Part shown: one piece after another, positions 1 to 11,479 of the stretch
How positions within the stretch are numbered: position 1 is the stretch's first letter
How the letters are laid out: the number at the start of each line of letters is the position of its first letter
Notes under the pieces: model-generated
Database searches by the model: none
The model's input: only the letters and a program-made list of their open reading frames with translations
What the model was told of the DNA's origin: nothing
Assembly (NCBI GenBank): GCA_036873135.1
Contig: JAPTYO010000009.1
Location: 36,844,756-36,908,755, forward strand
DNA from: Clarkia xantiana subsp. parviflora
Lineage: Eukaryota; Streptophyta; Magnoliopsida; Myrtales; Onagraceae
Reading direction: 5' to 3'
DNA length: 64,000 bases
Made by a program: the position numbers and the translations under genes

Positions 1-153
1 GAAAAATTTATCACATTAGAATACTTGTCCCTTGAGAGTATGATGGCGGTCCCATTGACCAAACCTTTAGGCATGGATGTTTTCGAAAACAACGTCAAAA
101 TTCTTGGACTGCGTAGAGTTTCAGAGGCTCGTATTTTGATGATAACATTTTGA
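1..153 (+). pseudogene. 3' end of Copia RNase H (element J), cut by the window edge
   Basis: Frame 1 reads without a stop from base 1 to a TGA at 151-153. The peptide contains ITLEYLSLESMMAVPLTKPL and ends near ILGLRRV, the C-terminal end of a Ty1/copia RNase H domain. Elements A (about 12900-13020), C and H have closely similar ends. The rest of gag-pol lies left of the window, so whether it is intact cannot be judged. A 1.1-kb non-coding stretch and an LTR follow, as expected for the 3' part of a plus-strand Copia element. Confidence 0.75.
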
Positions 154-1245
154 AATTTAAAGTAATATTTGAATAATAGGAATTTCAATTTGAGTTTATG
201 ATCTTACGACGTAATAATGTTTGAATTACAACGGATTTTACGGTCTATGAACTAGTCGTAGGAAGGACAATCCTCCTAGATAAAACATGTCGAATATAGG
301 TCAAGCCTGGACACACAAGCTCGGTCGTCTTGGCGGAGAGGGGGGCCTCTTCCATGTCAATAACGGCTAAGAACCACGGTGATTTTGAAAGATAAACTTG
401 GTTTAGAAAAATGATCATTTGGTTTCGGGGTAACACGACATGATCTAAGTTTTGAATATAGCCGTGACGAACTTCGTACGTCAACAACCACATTCTGGGC
501 AAGATGATAAGTCTACGATAGCATATGACATTTCCTACTCCTGACAACATGTAAGTTCTTGTAATGGTACGACATGCGCTTCATACTGCACGTGCCATGT
601 TCGACCACGGGGTCAGGCTCGGTTGTGCTAGGTAGAATCCACGAGATTCAGATGGGCACAAACTTCTTCACCTTGAGCGTGTGACTGATCCCGTATTCTT
701 TATGAAGAAGCACTTGAAGTATCCTTACGGACACAGAACTCATATCTAAGGTCAAGCTCAATGATCGCTTCCCAGCATACGAACGTAGTGGTGAACAAAA
801 AGGCCAGTGACCACGTCTTTGGAAACCGGTTGAGTTTGACTAAGGGTATGAGCGATTAGGATGGTCATGTACACCTGTAATTCTCCGACTCTTGTATTCA
901 CTAGGTGGTCAGCAGCCTGCTATTAGTTGAAGGTTATGAATACATATACGGATGCCTTGGAGAAGTGTTCCTATGTGGAAACTAGGCAATTGGAGAATGC
1001 CAGTTGACCATGGATAGAACGCGACACAGTATTATTTTTACATGTTGATTATAGATAGGGAATCAACATTCCACGGGCGCTACAACACTCCTAACAGATG
1101 AGTAGCACGATGCTCGTCGTGTCTGTCGGTCGCACGGCGAACCTCGTATGAACTATTCTGAAACATGGCTGGATAGAACAACAAATTTTGATGCGTTGGT
1201 CGACATTATATTAATAGGGACTCTCCTATTCCGACGAGTGGGAGC
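154..1245 (+). other. 3' non-coding region of Copia element J
   Basis: No coding potential is visible. The stretch matches 13023-14092 in element A and, inverted, the equivalent parts of H (20812-21940), K (4650-5102) and C (40475-41434). Shared blocks include the gcgtgccat / gtgctagctagaatcc area and the polypurine tract GAGTGGGAGC just before the LTR. Confidence 0.6.
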
Positions 1246-1843
1246 TGTTGGTATTTGGAGATTGGGCCGCCGTAAATAGGACCCATTAATATGAGACTGT
1301 TGCTTTAGTTAAATGGGTAATTTCACATTAGGGATTTTGGGCCAGGCCTAAAATCCCAATTGACATGAAATGCCCAAAATTGGGCCTCCCTTCTCATTTG
1401 TGGCCGGCCCAAACCTGCATTAGGGTGAGGTGGGATTTATCCTACCTCATCTTATAAATAGGGAGTGTCAGGGATTAATTTAGGGTTAACCACCTAGTCA
1501 TATTCTTCTAAGTGTTGAGACAAAGAAATCCCTCCTCCCTAGTGAAAGTTTCGGCTGACCATATCCTAGCCAAGGAGGTGCCAAATCGCTTCGAGCAGTT
1601 ACTCCGGTGATCCGTCCCTGCTAAATATTCGATAAGAGGCTTTTCTGTGGAGACCATTCTGCGTAGGTATTCCTTAACCAAAATCCTTACGGGAACCGTC
1701 CGGCGGATCGAGAACTCCCCTTGAAGATCTTGGGTGTACGGAAAGCATTGTAGGTATATGCTCCTAATTCCGCTGCGTAATTCTTTTACATAGCATGTAC
1801 CTTATTTGTTTCTGTAGTATTTATCCCTTGTAATCCTACAACA
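1246..1843 (+). repeat. 3' LTR of Copia element J (598 bp)
   Basis: The LTR starts TGTTGGTATTTGG after the purine tract GTGGGAGC and ends CTACAACA, giving TGTT...AACA ends. TATAAATA at 1453-1460 is a plausible LTR TATA box. It belongs to the same family as the LTRs at 5103, 6371, 14093, 62511 and 61233. No second LTR of this copy is in the window. Confidence 0.85.
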
Positions 1844-2060
1844 TATAACACTCAGAATTCCATTACCATTAGAAAAGTCAGAGGCGATCAAATGACAGCT
1901 AGGCGTTGTTACCTCAACTCGACGACACAATCAAAGAGAAGTCATCACGAAAACGCCAAATTAAATATTTACGATTTTATATCTTTATAGTGCTAATGTT
2001 TCAATTTTTTTATTTGATGTAAGGCTCGGGAATATCAATATACATTACATTTTGAAATCT

Positions 2061-3050
2061 AGAAAACATCTGAATCCATTTCAAAGAAACTTATAAGAAT
2101 CAGTCGTCTATACAATGTGTAAAAGGATCTTAATCTAGAAACTCATTGACAATTAGAAAGAAATCAGGAAGTCATCATTGAAAAAATTAATAAGAATTTG
2201 TCGACGATTAAACAAGTAAAATGGTATTAACCTATAAAATCATCGACGATTAGAAAAAATAACGGAATTCATCATCGAATAAACTTATAAGAATCGGTCA
2301 TCGATAACAAAGATTATAAAGGTCCTAACCTTAGAAATCATCGACGATTAGAAAGAAATCAGGAAGTCGTTATCGAAGAAACTGATAAGAATTAGTCGTC
2401 GATAACAAAGAGTAAAAAAGTCTTAACCTAAATACTCATTAACAATTAGAAAGAAATAATGATTTTTTCATCAAAGAAAGTGATAATAATCATTCATCGA
2501 TAATAAATAGTAGAAGGTCTAAACCTAAAAACTCATCGATGGTTAGAAAGAAATCTGGAAGTTGTCATCAAAGCAAATGAGAAGAATCATTCGTCGATAT
2601 TAAAGAGTAAAATATCATCAACAATTAGAAAGTAATCAGGAAGTTTCATCAACAATAAGAATCAGTCATCGATAGCAAAGAGTAAAAATTTCTTAACCTA
2701 AAACTCAATGAAAACTTGAAAGAACTCATTCGTCATCGTCATTGAAGGAGGTGATAAGAATCGGTCGTCTATAGTAAAGAGTAAAAAGGTTGTAATCTAA
2801 AAAGTCATCGAAGACTTGAAAGAAATCAGTCATCATATTCATCGAAGAAACTGATAAGAATCGGTCGTCGATAAAGACTAAAAAAGTTTTAACATAAAAA
2901 CTCATCGTCGACTTGAAAGAAATCAATCATTATAGTCAAAGAAGAAACTGATAAAGAATCGTTCGTTGATAACGAAAATGTAAATCGTCTTAACATGAAA
3001 CTCAACAACGGCTAGATCAAGTCAGGCGTCAATATTCAAAACTATCACGA
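2061..3050. repeat. degenerate tandem array, about ten units of roughly 95-105 bp
   Basis: Successive units share the order gaaact-gataagaatc, gtcgtcgataacaaagagt, cttaacctaaaaactcatcg, acgattagaaagaaatcag, then gaagtcatcatcgaag. Units differ by many substitutions and small indels, so the array is old. No long reading frame is present. It could be a minisatellite or the variable 3' region of a lost retrotransposon. The flanks 1844-2060 and 3051-3556 hold nothing I can name. Confidence 0.7.
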
Positions 3051-3556
3051 CTAAAAAGAAGATAAATGGCAGAGGAAAAAAAAAAGGATGCAACTTTATT
3101 CCATTATAAAAAAAAGGCAAAAGTAAATCCAAAATAAAGGAAAAAAAGACTAAGTCTACTTCTCTTCTCTCGTACTTTTTTCCATATCTAAGAAGCTCTA
3201 GAGTGACAATAACATCATGTAAGGGGAAATAAGGACTATGGTTCTAATCCCACCTAAAATTGAACAAAAAGAAGCAAAGATTTGTTCGGTGGCAAAGGAG
3301 ACGGTTTTCTCTTGGAACTGTTGACTATCCTTATAAGACTAAACTGCTTCAACATGCCTGTTCTTTTCAGTCTCAAACGAATCCTACTTCAAAACCTCTA
3401 TATTGGCACAAAGACCCTCTTGCTCCTTAGCCAGATCATCTCTCTTAAGACAAGTAGCTTCCATAAGAGAAATAGTCTTCCCAAAGAACTGCTGACCATT
3501 GACGAGCTCCCTTTTAGAGTGGTTAAGTCTTCTTCAAGCTTTTTTAAGTGACTGAC
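3051..3556. other. unassigned AT-rich stretch
   Basis: An 89-codon open frame at 3282-3551 has no recognisable motif and lies between a repeat array and an LTR remnant. I see no gene, promoter or RNA here. Confidence 0.4.
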
Positions 3557-4045
3557 TATTGGCATTTGGTGAATGGGGCGCCGTCATAGGAGCCCTTTAA
3601 TATAAGCCCAAAAGGCAAAGCATAATTGGGTAATGTCACGTTCGGGATTTTGGGCTAGGCCTAAATCCTAATGGACATGAGAAGCCCAATATTGGGTCTC
3701 CCCTTTATTGCTAAGCCGACAGAAACTTATGGAATTACCCTAAGTAGGTTTTTCCCACCACCTCTTATAAATAGAGAGTGTTACGGATTTATTTTGGGGT
3801 TAATCACTTTTTCCCGTTTAATTTGATACAAAAGAAATCCCTTTTCCCTTCACATCAAGTTTCGGTCGAACCACCTACAAGCAAGGAGGTTACCAATTGC
3901 TACAACTAATTACCCAGGAGATCCATCACAATGACCGATTGAAAAGAGGCTTTTCTGTGGAGACCATTCCTTGTAGATTGCTCATTCACAGGAGTTCCTA
4001 CAGGACCCGTCCGACAGACCTTGAACTCCCCGTCACTTTCCTGGG
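3557..4045 (+). repeat. truncated plus-strand Copia LTR
   Basis: It starts TATTGGCATTTGG (first G changed to A) and follows the family LTR through GGCGCC, TATAAATAG near 3770 and the AGACCATTCC block near 3960. It stops near 4045, where the complementary strand of another LTR begins. The true 3' end (…CCAACA) and an internal region are missing. Confidence 0.65.
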
Positions 4046-4649
4046 ACAACAGAATTATGGAAATTGGGGGAAAATCACTACGGAAACAAAACCACAAGAT
4101 ACATACTACGTAACAAAATAATCAAAGAATAGAACGCACATACCTATACTGCTTTATGTAGTCCCAGGAATGTGACGAGAGTTCACGGTCTTTGGGACGG
4201 GTCCTGTAGGAACTCTTGTGAAAGAGAAATCTACTAGGAATGGTCTCCACATCAAAGCTTCTTTTCAATCGGACACTGGGATGGATCTCCAGGATAATTG
4301 CTCAAAGCAATTTGGCACCTCCTTTCTTAATAGGGGGGTTCAGCCGAAACTATTTGGTGTTAAGAAGAGGGATTTATTTAGTCTCAACTAAAAGGGAGAA
4401 AGTGATTAACCCTAAATAAATCCCTAACACTCTCTATTTATAGAGGAGGTGGGCAAAACCCACAAAGTATTAACACACTAGTTTCGGCCGGCCATGTGGA
4501 ATTAGAGATGCCCAATTTTGGGCCTCTCATGTCAATTAGGATTTAGGCCTAGCCCAAAATCCCTCATCTGACATTACCCAATTACACTTAGGATGTTGGG
4601 CGCATATTAAAGTGCCCATATTACGACGACTCATTCACCAACACCAACA
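4046..4649 (-). repeat. 3' LTR of minus-strand Copia element K
   Basis: Read on the minus strand, the LTR starts TGTTGGTGTTGGTG at 4649 and runs to about 4046. A TATA-type sequence lies near 4437-4443. Its polypurine tract, rc of the gctctcactcgcc block, lies at 4650-4662 and shows that the element body is to the right. It meets the plus-strand LTR at 3557-4045 head to head. The left boundary is approximate because the junction is degraded. Confidence 0.65.
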
Positions 4650-5102
4650 GCTCTCACTCGCCGGAATGGGAGGGTCTCTGTTAATATTTTGTTGACCAAC
4701 ACATCAACATATATTCATAGATCCAACTTCTGAGTTGTTCATACGAGGTTTGTCGTGCGACCAGTAGACAAAACGGACATCATGCAACTCATCGGTTAAG
4801 AGTGTCGTGCGTCCGTGGAACATTGATTCCCTACCTGTTACCAATATGTTACTTCTATGTACCGCACTGTATCCCTGGTCAAATGTTATTCTCCAATTGC
4901 CCAGATTCCATAGAGGAACACTTTCCAAAGCATCCGTACAAGTATTCAAAACATTCAAGTAATACCTAGCTGGTGGCCACCTAGTGAATACAAGAGTCGG
5001 AGAATTACAGGTGTACATGACCATTCCCATTGCTAATACCCATAGTCAAATTCAACAGGTTTCCAGTACGAGGTCACTGGGCCTTTTTATTCGGGCACTG
5101 CG
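4650..5102 (-). other. 3' non-coding remnant of element K
   Basis: Homologous, in inverse orientation, to 13650-14092 of element A. It is cut at 5102 by the 5' LTR of element I, so K is older than I. No coding sequence. Confidence 0.6.
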
Positions 5103-5699
5103 TGTTAGCATATGGTGATTGGTCGTCATAAATGGAAGCCCATTAATATGTTTATGTTACCTAAGAAATTTGGTAAATGTCACATTATGGAAATTGGATT
5201 TGACCCAAATCCTAATTGACATAAGAGGCCCCAAATTGGGCCTCCCTTATACAACATAGGCCGGCCAAAATTAGGAGAGGACAAAGTGGAATTTTGTCCA
5301 CTTTGCTCCTCCTATAAATAGGGAGTGTTAACGTGTTTTATTAGGGTAATTCACAATTCCTCATTTGTGGTGATTTGAGAGAAAAACCCTCCTCCCTAAA
5401 CACTAGTTTCGATCGAACCTATACTTCAACAAGGGTGTGCCAATCTGCTTTGAGCAAACACTCCGGAGATCTGTCCCTGCCAAGAATGAATTAGAGGCTT
5501 TGTTGTGGAGACTATACCGCGCAAGGCTTCCTTAACAAGAACCTCTACGGGTTCCGTCAGGTGGATCGAGAACTCCCTCAGCAAGATCTTGGGACTACGG
5601 AAAATGTTAAAGGTATGTGCATATCTTCCGTTGCGTAATAGTGATTACTAGCATGTACCTTTTTTATGTTTCCGTAGTATTTCGCCCCGTAATCCAACA
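5103..5699 (+). repeat. 5' LTR of Copia element I (597 bp)
   Basis: TGTTAGCATATGG...CCAACA ends. TATAAATA at 5313-5320 is the likely promoter TATA box. It is followed at once by the primer-binding site. The left target-site copy would be CTGCG (5098-5102); its partner is outside the window. Confidence 0.85.
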
Positions 5700-5700
5700 G

Positions 5701-5712
5701 TGGTATCAGAGC
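5701..5712 (+). promoter_or_regulatory. primer-binding site of element I
   Basis: TGGTATCAGAGC one base after the LTR end, the typical plant Copia site complementary to the initiator methionine tRNA 3' end. It shows that the LTR at 5103 is a 5' LTR. Confidence 0.85.
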
Positions 5713-6370
5713 CTGTGTTAGGAGTTCATTATTTTGATAAATTGGTGTTCTTGATTTTTAACAATGTTGGCTGAAAATTTTGAATAGTGAAAGTTTAAAA
5801 TTTCTGATTTTAATAATTGTTAATACCGAAATTTTCAAGATGTTCTTAGTAAAATTTTATGTTCATAATCATCAAGAAAAATGTGACTTTTATCAAAATC
5901 AAACATTGGATTGTAGATCTTTGTAAAATTTGATGTTCATAATCATCAAGAAAAATGTGACTTTTATCAAAAGCAAACATTGGATTGTAGATCTTAGTAA
6001 AATTTGATCTTGAAATTTGACCACTTTTTCAAATTATATGTGTTTCGGCCGAAACCCTAAGGAAATTGTTATGTAAAATTTTAATTTCTTAGGCCCCAAG
6101 TTACTATATTTCGGCGGAAATATAGGTTAATATTGTTTACCATATATTAATTTTATTAAAGGTGACAATATATCTATAATTGTAAAAATATATGGACAAG
6201 TTCACATTAAGATATAAAAATATATATAACTATCAATATATCTAACTAATTTATAAGGGTAAAGATATTATTAATAGATTTAGTTACCTAAAAGTTTATG
6301 AAAATATATTGTCAGTATATTTATTTCCCTATTAAAGATATTGACAATATATATATATATATATATATGG
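5713..6370 (+). other. leader of element I, first piece
   Basis: AT-rich and non-coding. It includes a near-perfect direct repeat around atcatcaagaaaaatgtgac (about 5871 and 5940) and ends in a TA tract, where A inserted at 6371. Homologous to 6946-7600 in A and, inverted, to 60650-61210 and 61850-62500. Confidence 0.6.
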
Positions 6371-6932
6371 TGTTAGCATATGGTGACGTGGCGCCGTAAT
6401 AGGAGCCCGTTAATTAAGGGAATTACCTAAGTTAATTAGGTAATTGTCAATCTGGACTAATTGGGCCAAATCCAATTAGTAATTGACAAGGGAAGCCCAA
6501 AATGGGCCTCCCCCTTAACATGCATAGTTCAGCCGAACCCTATATACCACATTGGTTGGAGTTCCCTTTTGGCAACTCCACCAATACTATATATAGGGGT
6601 GTCTGCTAAGGGTTTATTCACCCATTCATAATAACAAGGATCTCCATTGAGAACACTTGTTTCCCTTAGTTAAATTTCGGCACCATCACATCTGGTCTGA
6701 GGTTCCATCTCCGTTGAAGAATCGATCAGAGGTCTTGTTGTGGAGCTACATCGCGTGGGACTTCTTCTAACGAAGAACTTGCACGTGGTTCCGATCGGAG
6801 GATCAGAACTCCCTCCACATCGTTCTTGGGCAGGAAAGCTAAAAGGTATGTGTACTAATTCTGCTGCGTAGATTAGATTTCTTGCTAGTACACGTTTAGC
6901 ATTCCGTAGTATTAATTCCCCGTAATCCAACA
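6371..6932 (+). repeat. 5' LTR of element A
   Basis: TGTTAGCATATGG...CCAACA, 562 bp. A CTATATATAG TATA-like box is near 6587-6596. Same length as its partner at 14093. Confidence 0.9.
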
Positions 6933-6933
6933 G

Positions 6934-6945
6934 TGGTATCAGAGC
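6934..6945 (+). promoter_or_regulatory. primer-binding site of element A
   Basis: TGGTATCAGAGC one base after the 5' LTR, the initiator-methionine tRNA type used by plant Copia elements. Confidence 0.88.
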
Positions 6946-7576
6946 GAGGTTAGGAGTTCTTAAAATTTGATAAACTGATGTTCTTGAAATTTTCATAAAA
7001 ACCAAAATTTTTATAATGAAATCCGAGATTTTTAAACAAAATTCATGTGTTTGATCTTTAAAAATTTTAAATTTCCGAAATGTATATGTTTGTATGGATC
7101 GTACCGAATTTTTTATGTTTAAATTTAAGTTTGATGTTCATGATCTTCAAGAACACCATGAGTTTTATCAAGAACACTTTTTGGATTCATGATAATAATA
7201 GTGTTTGATCTTAAAATTTGAAAATTTTTCCAATTATGGTGTTATGGCCGAAAAAACCCTAGTGATTATTAGATAAAAAAATTTAATTTCTTGGGGTGCA
7301 AGTAAGTAAAGTTTCGGCCGGCCTAGGGTTAGATATACTTGTTACCATATTTTAATTTTATTAAAAGGAGACAATACATCTACAAATTGGAAAGATAAGG
7401 AAAGATTCACATTATATAGTAAAATATATAAATTATCAATATATTTAGCTAAAAGATAGGGATAAAGATATATTGATAGGATTTAGTTACTTAAAAAGAT
7501 TAAGAAGATATACTGTCTATATATTTTATCCCTAAATATATTTTGACAATATTTATATATATAGAGAGATTTGGCC

Positions 7577-7609
<33 letters not shown>

Positions 7610-9000
7610 CTTTATATTGTTAATTGATTTACATCTTATAGATAGAATCTTAACAATTTTTATATATATATTAATAATATATGTGCCGACTTTTTATATA
7701 TATTAGCAATATTGGAAATTATTTTATATATTTAATAATTCTTGATGGCTAAGTTAAGTTTTATGGTGGATTTTAAAACCCTACTTATCCTATAGAATTA
7801 TTTCGGCTGAACCCTAAGGTTCATGGGCCGATATAATTGCTAAACCGGATCGGGATAAATCTATCCGGGTTTTCTTAATCAGGTCGGGTCGGACAATAGT
7901 AACTAAATTGAACCTAACCTGACCGGTTCTGAGTGATAAACCGAACCACAATCTTATTTTATTGAACCGGTTCGGACCAAATAGGATTTTTAAAATCTGA
8001 CCGACTTGAACCGGATTTTAAATTGGACCGAACCAAATTTCAAAGTTTTGGGAAATTTTAAATTGTTCAATAAAATAGGATGTCAAATTTTAAATCCAAA
8101 ATGTTTTCAAATTTTAAAATTAGCCTAAACAGTGCTCTTAGGGTTTGTGTTTTATTACACGGTTTCAGTCAAAACCCTAATGCCTTGTTTCGATTATGGG
8201 GATGGATCTAGGACTTGCATGTTTTTGGGACTGGATTAAATTAGTGGGCTGATTAGCAATTGTTTACTTTCTGCATCATATATTTTTATATAATTAGAAC
8301 TGTCGTCTTGACTTAGTCAAGCTAGCTGGATATTATATTGCGAGCATTGAGCTCTGGGATTTAAATATACGGTTTGCGCAATAGGATAGACATGCTATGC
8401 TGATTGAAAGTGCCTAGAATCCATGTCTAGAAATTCCCATGATTGATTGTAAGCATGAATTGCAAAACAGCCCCTAATATTTTCAAAGCGTTTTATAAAA
8501 CCGAAAATTCCAGTCGCCAATTATGTATGATGTGTGCGTATATTGCATGTTTTGACGTGTATGCTAGGATGTTCACAATAGAACGCATGTGATAATTTAC
8601 TTTACGTAGAATTATGTATGCTAGGAACATTAGACGCATGACGCGTAAGCATGTTGTGTTCGATATTTATAGCATGGTATGATGATTTGCTTGATGTAGT
8701 ATAATTATAAATATGCATGCGTAAATTATCGGATAATTTTACAAAATCATAAAGGCCTTGGGAAAGCTAAGATCGGGTATGCTTATTTGAAAATTCCTGT
8801 TCCGGTAATTTGCAATAGAATAACCGTTTTCAAAAGACTGATCTATTGGATTGAAGACGACAATAGTGTGAATTATTTCACGACACCCCCTTCCTCGGTT
8901 TACTGAAGGTTGTTTTGGTTTAGTAACTGAAGAATCACTATTCCTCGTATTCCATCTTAATAGATAATCCGATGTTTGCAATTCTGTCAAAATGTTGTTG
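6946..9000 (+). other. long AT-rich leader of element A
   Basis: No coding sequence. It contains a TA tract near 7581-7610 and a zone at about 7840-8040 rich in imperfect AACCGGTTCGG repeats. The same zone occurs in I, H and C. A conserved block follows (about 8180-8480, with gattatggggatggatct) and is also found at 63310-63600. Confidence 0.6.
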
Positions 9001-11479
9001 TCTTCCTGAATTTGCATAATTATCAATGTATTAGTTTTCTTGGCTAAGTCGGTACGCTTCTATGAACCTTGCAATCTTGATGGTATAAATTATGATGAAC
9101 ATAAGGAATGTGTATTGGACTTCTCTCTGCTACGATTCCGAAAAGCGGAGAGGACAACTACGAATGAATATGGTAGTTCGTATGATTTTGAAAATGAGAG
9201 ATGAACGTGATAGTTTGTTTCCCAAGAATTGGAGTGGGTTCTTTGATAATCTGATTGCATATGTGGTGTTACATTCAACCCTGGTTTAATGGGGTTGAAG
9301 AAGACTTTAATTGTAACCATAAAATGTCAAAGCTTGGTGTTCCTTTGCATCTACCTCGGTAGAAGCAAGGATACTAAAGCTAGAAGTGTTTTGGTTGAAT
9401 GTAATGTTCTTTTCTTTATCCATGGATGCCGGTGAAAAATCCGTTCAAGACCTTCGCAATAGAAGGTCAACATGGAAAAGATGTATAAGGTTGCCTTACA
9501 TTGACATGATTCAATAACCTTGAGTCTAATTAAGCAAAGGAACCAAGGCAGTGAAGCGACAACCTTCTCAGCTCACCACAAAAGATCATCTGAAGTCAAT
9601 TGTGATCCATATATCCTGAAGTGAACTAGACCGTAAAAAGGTTTTATACGATAATTCGATGGGTCAAACCCCGTTATTAAAGTGCGTCTAAAACACGCCT
9701 CGTATGACATGTATATAAAGCCGTGAAACGCTTTATTTGAACACAAAACATTGATATGATTCACTAGTGAATTTAATCAGATGTGATGTTCAACATGACT
9801 TAAAGTTCAAATATGTATTGATTGAACATAAGACTTCCTGATCAAGAACCCTACCATTGTCATTTATCGTTCGTTGTTCGTCTGAATTACTAAAATTTTG
9901 GTTATTTTGAAATTTGGAGTTATTGAATAAAGAAATTGTTGCTCGATTTGAATCAAAATTTACTTATCAATTTAACGTTCCGGTCAAAGGGAATGATCCG
10001 AAACGATAATTCAAACCTACGGGTTAGAACCAAAATTTCGGCCAGGAAAAAGTGGTCGAACAAGACGAAACGATTCACATACTCTGTCATCTCAGTCAGG
10101 TCAAACTGAACTGAATAAATCCATCGATCGCATAGTTCTAAAAGGACAGACCGACTTAACTCATCTTGTTTGTTAGTACTCCATTTAATGACATATTCCG
10201 AAATAATGTGCATGTAAAACCGATTAAATTGATTTAAATTTGGAACGAAGCGATTTAAACCATTGGATAAACTGGTTTTAGGCGCCACGCGCGCGTGTAC
10301 CTCGAAAGACGGAACACATCGTTTTAAAGTACGAATTTAATGATGAAGTGTTTTAATAAATGAATACTGAGTTTTCATTTATTCTTTAGAAATAACTCAA
10401 TGATGACTACTGTGGTTAGAGGTATGCTTCAAAGCTACTACAATCTAGTAAGAACATCAACTACGACATTAAAGTGAACGCATAAATGTATAGCCCTTGA
10501 GATGAATAAGTCTCTGGGTGAGTTAAATAAACGAAAAGAAGTAGTCGGTAAAACGACTCTCCCACCATTAGCCTTGAACGAAGAGTTTGGCTAAAAGCAC
10601 TCATTAAACACTTCAAGAAACATAGTTCAGAATTTCATAATGTTAGAGTTGCACATTAATTGTTCCTGCGGGATAAGATTAATTTAACTCACATTAATGT
10701 AAAACACTATGTTCTGACAAATTCGGTTAACACATTACCATAAAAGTTAATGAATGATTCGGGTAAAACCTCATCACAAAGACGCATTAATTTGCGCATT
10801 AAAACAAGTATTTATTAAGAGTACGCACTACTCTCGGAGAATACGAGTTTTAAAATTAGCATGAAACAATGGTTTCGTGGTCAAACATGGCACATTATAA
10901 AGGTTTGAGGATGAATTTCCAATGCTTTGCAAAACGAAACAGGCTAGTACTGATTGAGTTAACAGATGGTTGATGAAGATTCTCAGGTCCCACTTACTTC
11001 GAGTTGGAGAATTTATATAGCATAAATGATTGATTTGGTAAATGATGATGGAAACGTCTTCATATTAAATCAAGTGAGTGGGCTCACTCCCCCTCACACA
11101 TAATCATCACTAAATTTCAAAATGTGAATCAAGTCGGACTTGATAATCATGATAATGAACTATTTGAACTACCCATTTTTCCTAGTGGGAGTGGAATAAC
11201 CAACTTGGTTATAGATCCTAGTGATCGAGGAATACATCTCGGAGGTAGAATCCCGAGACCGAGAGGATATTCCAAGTAAGTTCAACCACCACCATTGTTC
11301 CCAGTAGGAGTAATGCCCCAATAAGAAGCATTATTCCGAGTGGGAGTAACGATCAGACTAAGAAATGGGATTAACGTGCCTAGACATAGTCAAAGGCAAT
11401 GAACTTCTTTCGAGAAGTATCCCATCAAACGAGATGTGTTAAACATCTTGATGTTCGTTCTTGAACCAGTGGCGGTTTA
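9001..11479 (+). other. non-coding block where gag, protease and integrase would be expected
   Basis: No gag or integrase motif could be read in any frame. The stretch is homologous, inverted, to 23500-25560 in H. Its part 10180-10460 also matches 57640-57900 in C, including a conserved GC-rich spot at about 10281-10322. The last 400 bases (about 11090-11480) correspond to the low-complexity linker that precedes reverse transcriptase in Copia. Confidence 0.55.

Noticed and set aside
9090..9320. Overlapping open frames on both strands near 9090-9320 as a gag remnant of A
   Set aside because: No gag motif could be read, and the gag of C (58261-59145) does not match this stretch.
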